Part shown: positions 6,962 through 13,626 of the stretch, piece after piece
How the letters are laid out: every line of letters begins with the position of its first letter
How positions within the stretch are numbered: position 1 is the first letter of the stretch
Notes under the pieces: generated by a model
The model's input: only the letters and a program-made list of their open reading frames with translations
Told to the model about the DNA's origin: nothing
Databases searched by the model: none
Program-made: the position numbers and the translations under genes
DNA from: Actinomycetota bacterium
GTDB lineage: Bacteria; Actinomycetota; Geothermincolia; Fen-727; Anoxymicrobiaceae
DNA: 25,717 nt
Assembly (NCBI GenBank): GCA_018894655.1
Contig: JAHIPE010000150.1
Span: forward strand, 1-25,717
Direction of reading: 5' to 3'

Positions 6962-6991
6962 GGCGCAACCTCCCTTTAGGGAGTTGTTGCC
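6962..6991 (+). other. strong hairpin in the leader of the permease gene
   Basis: CTCCC (6970-6974), loop TTTA, GGGAG (6979-6983) forms a perfect core. It extends outward as GGCGCAA against TTGTTGCC with single bulges and one G-U pair. No T run follows directly, so it is more likely a leader structure or RNA processing/protein site than a terminator. The ATG is about 100 bases downstream. Confidence 0.4.
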
Positions 6992-7092
6992 TTTACAGTT
7001 GAAGGAAACGCCGCCCGCTTGATGAATCTGTCTATTGGGTCTGGTGCGCAGGAATATATCAATCCCCCGCTGGGCCGTATCAAGGGTGCGTT

Positions 7093-9483
7093 ATGAAATA
7101 TCTTAAGAAGCCCGAGATGAACACGATGCGCCTCAAGTTGATGCGCGAGATACTCAACGCCAAGGTGAGGTTCCTGGCGATCACCCTGGTGGTGGTTATC
7201 GGGGTCGCCATCTTCATCGCGTCCTCCATGTCCTACCGTAACCTGGACACCTCGTACCAGTACACCTACGATACGTTGAACTTCGCGGACTTCAGGGTCA
7301 AGGCCGAGGATATTCCCAGCTACGTTGTGGAAAAAGCCCAAAAGGTGCCGGGGGTGAAACTGGTCACCCCCAGGGTCAAGGTGGACAAGCCGTTCATCCT
7401 GTCCGGAGGTAAACACCTGGTCGGCAGGGTTACCGGCTTCCCCGCTCTGCAACCGATGGTGGACGACCTCATAATAAAAGAAGGCCGCAGGTTCAACCAG
7501 GACGACAGGTGGGTAGCGGTAGCCGAATCACACTTCGCCGAGTTCTACGACCTCCATCCCGGTGATGTCATCTACTACGACAAGAACGGCGCCGAGGTGC
7601 CGGTGGAGATAATCGGGATTGCCGGTAGCCCCGAGTACCTGGTGCTGGCCGGAGAGAAAGGCGATTTCAGCCCCATACTGTCCGCCAGCGCCATGGCCAT
7701 CATGTGGATGCCCATCGATAACGTCCAGGAGATGGCCCAGTTGCCGGGCGCCTACAACGAACTGCTGTTCAAGGTGGACGACCCCGAGAACATGAGACCG
7801 CAGATAGCCGCGACCGAAGAGATTATGAAGTACACCGGCATCAAGGAGATCATTCCCCAGGATGAGCACCAGGGCAACGAGATGATGAAGGCGGACCTGG
7901 AGGGGCTCAAGAGCTTCGCCCTGTTCTTCCCCATATTGTTCCTGCTCATCGCCTGCTTCAGTATCTATATTCTCCTGAGCAGACTGGTCTACACCCAGAG
8001 GCCGTTCGTGGGAGTCATGAGGGCCATCGGGTATACCAGGAAACAGATACTGTTCCACTACCTGTCGTTCGCACTGGTTATAGGCGTTCTCGGGGCGATA
8101 ATGGGAGCGGTGTTGGGGTACGCGCTGTCCTCTGTCATCACCGGCGTCTACGCCGGTACCGTGGGCATTCCGCTGGTCAGGATCAAGACGTACTGGTCCG
8201 TGCTCTTCCAGGGGATGATGCTCTCCATGGTGTTCTGCGCGTTTGCCGGCATCATGCCCGCGGTGCGCTCCGCCCGCCTGGACCCCTCCAAGGCGATGCG
8301 GGGCGAGACGTTGGAGGTGATCTATCATCGACCACTGCTCGAGCGCGTTTTCCCACCGATGTCGCGCTTCCCGTTGTTCCTCAAGGTCCCCTTCAGGAAC
8401 ATGTCCCGAAACCGGCGGCGCACGGCGTTCACCATCATCGGTCTGGTCTTCTCGGTGATGATAGTCCTGGTCTTCCTGGCGACCCTGGACACCGCCAATA
8501 GCGCGATAGACCGCGGGTTTAACTACAACAACCGTTTCGACATGGTGCTTGTATTCATGGGGGGGCGCGACGAGGCGCTCATATCCAAGATAAGGCGGGT
8601 CCCCGGAGTCACCGACGTGGAGCCCACAGTGGGGTATAACTGCACCGTGGCCTGGGACGGTGACTCCGCCGAGACGGTGATGATGGGGGTTCTTCCGGGC
8701 ACTGAGATGAAGTACTTCTACACAGCCGACCGCCAGAAGGTGGAGGTGACCGACCGCCACGTCCTGATGAACCAGTGGTTTAACCTGAAGAAAGGCCTGG
8801 AGGTAGGCGACAAGGTAACCATCTCCACCAACCTTCGCGAGAAGGAGTTCATCGTAGGAGAGTTCATCGAGGAACCGATGGGTAACCTTATCTACCTGCC
8901 CCGGGAAGAGGCCCGGGAACTGTTGGCCTACGGACAGACCAGCAGGGGTGGCTTCTACGTGAAGACCGAGCCGGGCGCCTACCGGGAGGTGAGGGAAGGC
9001 CTACAGAAAATACACGGCCTGGCGGCGATAATCGACCTCGAGGAGATAAAGCGCGAGATAGACCAGTACATGAACCTGCTTTACATAATCGTGTACGTGA
9101 TGCTGGTGTTCGGGGTGATTATGGCGTTCACCTTGACGTTCAACACCGTAACCATCAACATCCTGGAGCGCGAGCGGGAGATAGCCACCATCCGCACTAT
9201 CGGCACCGAGTCCTGGAAGATTTCGGCGATGACCACCATGGAGAACGTCATGTTCGGCCTGCTGGCCATAATCCCTGGGATAATCCTGGGGGTTATGGTG
9301 GGCCGCTACGCCATGAGCCTGCAGCAGACCGACTACTTCACCATGACCCTGGATGTATCCGTGAGGAGTTACGTTATCGTGTCGGTTGGTATCATCGTGT
9401 TATTGATACTGTGTCAGATCCCATCGCTTCAGTACGTCAAGAGGGTTCATCTCGCCGAGGCCACCAAGGAGAGGGGCGGTTAG
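7093..9483 (+). CDS. ABC transporter permease with two FtsX domains
   Basis: The 796-aa inner-membrane protein has helix 1 at about 24-46. A large extracytoplasmic MacB-PCD-like domain follows to about 270. The first FtsX domain (three helices, about 275-395) ends with the typical MPAVRSARLDPSKAMRGE. Another single helix (about 447-467) leads into a second outer domain. The second FtsX domain (about 665-790) contains the EREREIATIRTIG coupling motif. This duplicated layout is typical of MacB/LolCE-type permeases that export lipids or peptides or work mechanically on the envelope. The partner ATPase and any membrane-fusion protein are not in the window, so the gene is an orphan here. AAGGGTG precedes the ATG. 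Confidence 0.88.
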   Translation: MKYLKKPEMNTMRLKLMREILNAKVRFLAITLVVVIGVAIFIASSMSYRNLDTSYQYTYDTLNFADFRVKAEDIPSYVVEKAQKVPGVKLVTPRVKVDKPFILSGGKHLVGRVTGFPALQPMVDDLIIKEGRRFNQDDRWVAVAESHFAEFYDLHPGDVIYYDKNGAEVPVEIIGIAGSPEYLVLAGEKGDFSPILSASAMAIMWMPIDNVQEMAQLPGAYNELLFKVDDPENMRPQIAATEEIMKYTGIKEIIPQDEHQGNEMMKADLEGLKSFALFFPILFLLIACFSIYILLSRLVYTQRPFVGVMRAIGYTRKQILFHYLSFALVIGVLGAIMGAVLGYALSSVITGVYAGTVGIPLVRIKTYWSVLFQGMMLSMVFCAFAGIMPAVRSARLDPSKAMRGETLEVIYHRPLLERVFPPMSRFPLFLKVPFRNMSRNRRRTAFTIIGLVFSVMIVLVFLATLDTANSAIDRGFNYNNRFDMVLVFMGGRDEALISKIRRVPGVTDVEPTVGYNCTVAWDGDSAETVMMGVLPGTEMKYFYTADRQKVEVTDRHVLMNQWFNLKKGLEVGDKVTISTNLREKEFIVGEFIEEPMGNLIYLPREEARELLAYGQTSRGGFYVKTEPGAYREVREGLQKIHGLAAIIDLEEIKREIDQYMNLLYIIVYVMLVFGVIMAFTLTFNTVTINILEREREIATIRTIGTESWKISAMTTMENVMFGLLAIIPGIILGVMVGRYAMSLQQTDYFTMTLDVSVRSYVIVSVGIIVLLILCQIPSLQYVKRVHLAEATKERGG

Positions 9484-9571
9484 CCCTCTCCCCTACCCTG
9501 ACCCGGTTGTCCCCTGTTCTGTTATACTCACCGGACAGTAATAGAGCTATCTGAATAAGGGTACTGAGCCG

Positions 9572-11281
9572 ATGTTTGGATTAACCCGAAAAACAAGAGT
9601 AGAAGGGATGCGCGCGGCTTGCCTTCTGGTGGCCGCCGCGATGATGCTGCCGCTCCTTTCTCTCCCCTCACATGCCGCGGATAACCCGGGGGTCGATTTT
9701 TATCTCTCGTCGAACAAAGATGACCCTCACGCAGTTGATGTAATGTTGAGCTTTAAGCTCGATAGCGGAGAAACCGCCGTCTTAAAGCCGCCCGAGCAAT
9801 GCAACGTTGAAGACGGGGGCAGTGGAGAGATAACTATCGACCTCCCTGTACTGCAAAACCCTGAATTTAGAATCGAGGCTTTAGAGTCCCCTGATACCGG
9901 CTGGGTGGTTACCGCAGTGGAGCCTGGCGAGGTCTCAGTGCCGTATCGAGTTAGTTATTCGAGCGCCAAATCCCCCCAAAACGCCGCAGAGGCCCCTGGA
10001 GCACCGGTCCCGCCCAGGGCCATAGCAGACCAGGACCTGAAGGCGTTCAAGGGCTCAGATCTCTTTATCTGCCCCCGCAGCGGTGAAGACGGCTCGTTCC
10101 CGGCCAAAGAGTACGCGGTGGTTATCTCGCTGGAGTCCCAGGAGAAGGCGCTTACCCCCTGGGAGAACGCCGGCGATGAAGGCTCATTCAGCGTCGAGGG
10201 CTCCACCCCGCTCCTTGAGAACATGGTGTGCTGGGGCCGTATCGATATCAGTACCCTCAAGAAGGGCAATCCGCGGATAGTGGCCGGGTTCTCCGAGGGC
10301 TACCGCAAGCTCACCGGCGATGAGAAAGGCGCCTACGGCGATAATCTCGTCTCTCTGTACGACGAGATGGCAGGCATCCTGGGCGCCCGGCCGGAACTCG
10401 AGCGCCTTACCGTACTTTTCGCCGGGGCAGGGCGATTCGGGCTCACCGAACCGGCCTCTATGGGGCTGTTGGACTCGATGGCGGTCTTTCACGGCGGCGG
10501 CAAGCTCGAGGGCACCGCGGCGGCGGCGGCGGCGCGGGGGCTGTTCGGGCTGTGGAACCGGTGGGCGCTCGTGCCCGCCCCGGAGAGCGAAGCCTCGTGG
10601 TTCCAGCAGGGGCTTCCCTGGTTCTACCCGTACCGGTGCGCGGGGCAGGCAGGCCTGCTCGACGCTGACCTTGCGTTCAAGGAGTTCTCCGGGGTCCACG
10701 CGGCTTACCTCACCAACCCCCTGTCGCTTTCCACATCGCTGATGGAGGCGGAGAGCGAAGGGGACAGCGCCGTGTTCGTTGCCGGCAAAGGGGCGGTGCT
10801 CTGCGCCGCCATCGCCCGCAGGCTGTTCGATGAGTCCGACGGCAAGAAGGACATCGATTGGCTGCTAGGCGAGATCTCCGGGAAGTTCGACCACTTCCAG
10901 GGCAAGGACTATGAACTGGTGGATATCACCGAGCTTTGCGAGGAGGCCACCGGCAAGAGCTGGGACCGCTTCTTCACCGAACGGGTGAGGGGCGAGGAGG
11001 TCATCGGCGCCAATGAGTTCTCCGCCACCGACCTGTTTGGGACCACCACGAGCGCCGGCGGGCCGAAGGAGCTTAACCAGGAAGGGTCCAGCACGAGCTG
11101 GATCTACCTGCTGGTCGCGGCTGCGGTCATACTCATGATACCGGTTATTTTCAGCGCCTACGTCAAGCGCTCGATCAACCTGGATGTCCGGATGCCCAAG
11201 ATCCTGCCCGATGACGACGAGGAGGATGACGTTGGCGACAGCGAAGATGTCCCAACCGACGACGGCTCCGCTTCTGACTGA
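9572..11281 (+). CDS. membrane-anchored M61-like (gluzincin) protein lacking the zinc site
   Basis: The protein has 569 aa with a signal peptide (about 1-36, SHA-AD), a beta-rich N-terminal region and a C-terminal helix at about 511-529 followed by a very acidic tail. The middle follows the M61 glycyl-aminopeptidase pattern. GRFGLTEPAS (288-296) sits where M61 has GGLEH..S. RGLFGLWN (322-329) sits where it has HELFHLWN. WFQQG (343-347) sits where it has WFxEG. A C-terminal helical part with KGAVLCAAIARRLF and a TGKSWDRFFTERVRG motif follows. All three zinc ligands and the catalytic Glu are replaced, so it is probably not a peptidase but a binding or scaffold protein on the cell surface. The fold assignment is by eye. 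It follows the permease by 88 bases on the same strand. Confidence 0.65.
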   Translation: MFGLTRKTRVEGMRAACLLVAAAMMLPLLSLPSHAADNPGVDFYLSSNKDDPHAVDVMLSFKLDSGETAVLKPPEQCNVEDGGSGEITIDLPVLQNPEFRIEALESPDTGWVVTAVEPGEVSVPYRVSYSSAKSPQNAAEAPGAPVPPRAIADQDLKAFKGSDLFICPRSGEDGSFPAKEYAVVISLESQEKALTPWENAGDEGSFSVEGSTPLLENMVCWGRIDISTLKKGNPRIVAGFSEGYRKLTGDEKGAYGDNLVSLYDEMAGILGARPELERLTVLFAGAGRFGLTEPASMGLLDSMAVFHGGGKLEGTAAAAAARGLFGLWNRWALVPAPESEASWFQQGLPWFYPYRCAGQAGLLDADLAFKEFSGVHAAYLTNPLSLSTSLMEAESEGDSAVFVAGKGAVLCAAIARRLFDESDGKKDIDWLLGEISGKFDHFQGKDYELVDITELCEEATGKSWDRFFTERVRGEEVIGANEFSATDLFGTTTSAGGPKELNQEGSSTSWIYLLVAAAVILMIPVIFSAYVKRSINLDVRMPKILPDDDEEDDVGDSEDVPTDDGSASD

Positions 11282-11367
11282 CAGGACCCGGAAACATAAA
11301 ACGCAAAACGATTATTCCGTTTGCTCAGGGAATGCCCAAACGTGGTCTGTCCGAATCAAACCACTTC

Positions 11368-11892
11368 TTAACGGACTTTAGCGTAGATGTACGAATCCAT
11401 CAGTTTCCCATTCTTCATGTATTCTTTTCTCAAATACCCTTCTTTAGAATAGCCAGCTTTTTCAAGCACGAGCATCGACGACTTGTTGAAGGGGAATACA
11501 CGAGCGTATACCCTGTGGAACCCGAGTTCGTTAAACCCGAACCTCGTTATGAGCTTTACCGCTTCAGGGGTTATCCCCCTTCCCCAGTGTTTCTCTGCAA
11601 GCCAGTAACCAAGCTCCGCCTTGTGGCCCGCTATCGAACCAAAACCGACGGCCCCAGCTACTTCCCCGTCGATATCAATTACAAAACTGAGATTGTCGGG
11701 TTTCTTCCTCCTTGCCTCTTTCATCGTTTTCTCAATGAAGCTCCGAGCGTCATTCAATGAATACGGATACGGAACCTCATTCCCTAGCGCCGCATTGATT
11801 GTCTTGTTGTTAATGTTCTTTGCCAACGAGGGGGCATCGCTCTTCCGATAGGTTCTTATGGTGAAGCGCTTTGCTTTTGCTATTACTGTCAT
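11368..11892 (-). CDS. GNAT-family N-acetyltransferase, RimJ/RimL type
   Basis: The protein has 174 aa. It starts with RFTIRTYRKSDAPSLAKN, typical of RimJ/RimL/SpeG-type acetyltransferases. The acetyl-CoA loop region carries AELGYWLAEKHWGRGITPEA, followed by TRFGFNELGFHRVYARVFPFN and SSMLVLEKAGY, all canonical for the family. It transfers an acetyl group from acetyl-CoA to a protein N-terminus, amino sugar or polyamine; the substrate is not predictable. It is convergent with the preceding plus-strand gene. The codon usage looks less GC-rich than its neighbours, and it sits next to repeat-rich DNA, so lateral gain is plausible. Confidence 0.88.
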   Translation of the reverse strand: MTVIAKAKRFTIRTYRKSDAPSLAKNINNKTINAALGNEVPYPYSLNDARSFIEKTMKEARRKKPDNLSFVIDIDGEVAGAVGFGSIAGHKAELGYWLAEKHWGRGITPEAVKLITRFGFNELGFHRVYARVFPFNKSSMLVLEKAGYSKEGYLRKEYMKNGKLMDSYIYAKVR

Positions 11893-12206
11893 CCCAAATA
11901 CCTCTCACACATCCTAACAAATCCGCCGCTTACAGCGCTGCCAATGCGAGACAACTGGCAATATCAAAATATAGTACCTTTCTGAGCTAAGGGAATAATC
12001 GTTAAACGCAATATGGTGCCAGGCATCAAACGCATGTTTGACCGTCGCTTGTTTGGGGAGGGAGGGTCTCGCCCCTGGGCTGTTGCATAGTGAGCGTCGG
12101 TTTGAGTGAAGAGTCCAACGGCCCGGGGATGACCGATCTTTGTTGACCGCCGTTTGTCTGACAGAAAGGGGCCTTCTAGCCACAACTCTTATTCTCGGAC
12201 AGCGCT
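11893..12206. other. intergenic region containing two dispersed-repeat copies
   Basis: I see no gene in this 314-base stretch. It holds a partial repeat (12038-12068: GCTTGTTTGGGG then AGGGAGGG) and most of the complete copy at 12144-12234. Between them no open frame looks protein-like. ATGGTGCCAGGCAT (12013-12026) may be another repeat border. Confidence 0.5.
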
Positions 12207-12234
12207 TTAAGGCACTGACCCCACTTGGTGGCCA
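12144..12234 (+). repeat. degenerate dispersed repeat, copy C
   Basis: It starts ttgaccgccgTTTGTCTG and contains TTCTAGCCACAACTCTTATT then CTCGGACAGCGCTTTAA. It ends AAGGCACTGACCCCACTTGG then TGGC. This matches copy A in its 3' end, copy B in its middle and copy D in its overall plan. Its 3' end encodes the last residues and the stop codon of the DUF3786 gene on the minus strand. Confidence 0.65.
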
Positions 12235-12842
12235 CTGATTAGCCGGGATGATATCTCCTGGGCCCCCATGCGGAGGTTGAAGGCGTCCAGGTGGCGGTCG
12301 CAGTTGGAGTCGAACAGCACCTGGGCTCGGGCGCCGAACTCCTCGTCTGACCGCCAGATGATGAAGCAGACCGGGACCAGCGGGAATAGGGCGAACGAGC
12401 AGGCGGCGTCACCGAACCGCTCGATGGAGCCCCCCACCGTTTCGGCCGCCCTGACGAACTCACCGGGATTGGACCCGAAGGCCCGGGCCAGAGGGTCCTC
12501 AATGCTCCGCGCCACCACCGGCTCGTAGAAGCGGCCGCCCGGCACCTCCCGATAAGCCACCCACGAACCGGAAGGCGGCATGCCGTCCGAGTTGCACAGG
12601 TAGAGCAACGTTAGCAGCTTCAACGTGAAGCTATCGAGCCCCGGGGTGGCCTCCAACGATACCGCGGGAAAGTTGACCACTATCTCGCCTTCCAGCACCG
12701 GTACCACCAGGTCCCCCTCCCCGGCCCCCTCCCCCACCGGCAGCCACTTGGCCCCTGTCCTGCCGGCCACCTCCTCCGGGTCGGATTCCCTTAGCTTCCC
12801 TACCGGTTCATCGAACGGAGAGGCGCCTTTCAGTTTAACCAC
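12207..12842 (-). CDS. DUF3786 domain protein
   Basis: The protein has 211 aa. It shows the DUF3786 layout: a short N-terminal part, LVVPVLEGEIVVNFP, then LKLLTLLYL, GSWVAYREVPGGRFYEP and FGDAACSFALFPLVPVCFI. WRSDEEFGARAQVLFDSN then completes the pattern, with conserved acidic and aromatic residues. DUF3786 proteins are small cytosolic proteins of unknown function, frequent in anaerobes. The GTG start at 12842 falls on the edge of repeat copy D, with no clear ribosome site. The last ten residues (ISGHQVGSVP) and the TAA come from repeat copy C. The gene is thus bounded at both ends by the repeat family, and the natural termini may be altered. Confidence 0.7.
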   Translation of the reverse strand: MVKLKGASPFDEPVGKLRESDPEEVAGRTGAKWLPVGEGAGEGDLVVPVLEGEIVVNFPAVSLEATPGLDSFTLKLLTLLYLCNSDGMPPSGSWVAYREVPGGRFYEPVVARSIEDPLARAFGSNPGEFVRAAETVGGSIERFGDAACSFALFPLVPVCFIIWRSDEEFGARAQVLFDSNCDRHLDAFNLRMGAQEISSRLISGHQVGSVP

Positions 12843-12930
12843 CGCTTGCTTGCGAGAGAGGGGTCAGGGGTTCTTGCCACAACGCTTTTATCCCTGCCAT
12901 CGCTCTAACACCTGACCCCACCTGTTGGCT
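12838..12930 (+). repeat. degenerate dispersed repeat, copy D, with perfect 9-bp inverted ends
   Basis: aaccaccgCTTGCTTG begins the element. GGGGTCAGG (12860-12868) pairs perfectly with CCTGACCCC (12911-12919). TTCTTGCCACAACGC lies between them. It fills the space between the start codon of the DUF3786 gene and the stop codon of the dut gene (12932). Confidence 0.65.
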
Positions 12931-12931
12931 T

Positions 12932-13387
12932 CTAGGTGTCGGTGGAGCCAAAGCCGCCGCTTCCCCGCTCGGTGTCGTCCAGGCTATCGACCTGGACGAA
13001 ATCGGCTTGCTCCACCTTCTGAAACACGAGCTGGCAAATCTTGTCTCCCCGCCGGACGTGAAACGTCTCCCCGGGGTCCAGGTTGATGAGCACCACCTTT
13101 ATCTCCCCGCGGTAGCGGGAGTCAATCAACCCGGGGGTGTTGACTATGCTGATACCGTGCCTGACAGCCAGGCCGCTGCGCGGCTGCACGAACCCCGCGT
13201 AGCCTGGTGGTATGGATATCGCTATCCCGGTGGGTACGAGAGCCCGGCTCCCCGGCTCGAGCACTACGTCGATACAGCTTGTAAGATCGCACCCGGCATC
13301 CCCGGTGTGGGCGTACTCCGGAACGCCCACACCTGGATCTACCTTGACGAAAGCCACCTCCAGAGACAGTGAACCCCTCCCGGTCAA
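12932..13387 (-). CDS. dut: deoxyuridine 5'-triphosphate nucleotidohydrolase (dUTPase)
   Basis: The enzyme hydrolyses dUTP to dUMP and pyrophosphate, keeping uracil out of DNA and feeding dTMP synthesis. All five trimeric dUTPase motifs are present: HTGDAGCDL, PRSGLA, GLIDSRYRGEIKVVLINL, GDKICQLVF and the C-terminal RGSGGFGSTDT arm. I chose TTG 13387, which overlaps the TGA of the preceding redoxin gene (TTGA) and gives about 151 aa, the usual size. GTG 13357 (MAFVKVDPG) is an alternative. The open frame runs upstream to 13486, but those residues only shadow the redoxin gene. It is the last gene of the nrdR-nrdD-redoxin-dut operon. Confidence 0.93.
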   Translation of the reverse strand: MTGRGSLSLEVAFVKVDPGVGVPEYAHTGDAGCDLTSCIDVVLEPGSRALVPTGIAISIPPGYAGFVQPRSGLAVRHGISIVNTPGLIDSRYRGEIKVVLINLDPGETFHVRRGDKICQLVFQKVEQADFVQVDSLDDTERGSGGFGSTDT

Positions 13388-13626
13388 GCGGCGTGATTGG
13401 CGATCTCGGTGGGCCTGGGGACGTGGCATCTCCAGGACTGCATAACCGTCCCGTCGTCGTCCACCAGCACCATGGACGGCGTGCACAGTACGCTGTGGAA
13501 CGCCGCCTCGGCCAGGCCGTCGGCTTTGTCCATGTTGAACAGCTTACTGAACGGGAACTGTCTTGCCACCTCCTTCGCCGCAGGGCAGTTGGGACAATCT
13601 TCCTTCACGAACACCTTCAGTACCAT
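13384..13626 (-). CDS. thioredoxin/glutaredoxin-like small redoxin
   Basis: The 80-aa thioredoxin-fold protein has a CPNC active site (residues 11-14) directly after the first beta strand (MVLKVFVKED) and a cis-proline motif (CTPS) before the VLVDDDGTV strand pair. The ATG at 13626 has a strong ribosome site (GGGGGGAAGCAGG) located inside the 3' end of nrdD. The gene overlaps nrdD by 83 bases. The overlap and operon position suggest a dedicated dithiol donor for the ribonucleotide reductase or its activation; this role is inferred. Confidence 0.8.
   Translation of the reverse strand: MVLKVFVKEDCPNCPAAKEVARQFPFSKLFNMDKADGLAEAAFHSVLCTPSMVLVDDDGTVMQSWRCHVPRPTEIANHAA

Noticed and set aside
7528..8760. 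410-aa minus-strand open frame inside the permease gene
   Set aside because: It is His/Gly/Val-rich with no recognisable domain and lies fully antisense to a well-supported FtsX-type permease; a GC-skewed shadow frame.
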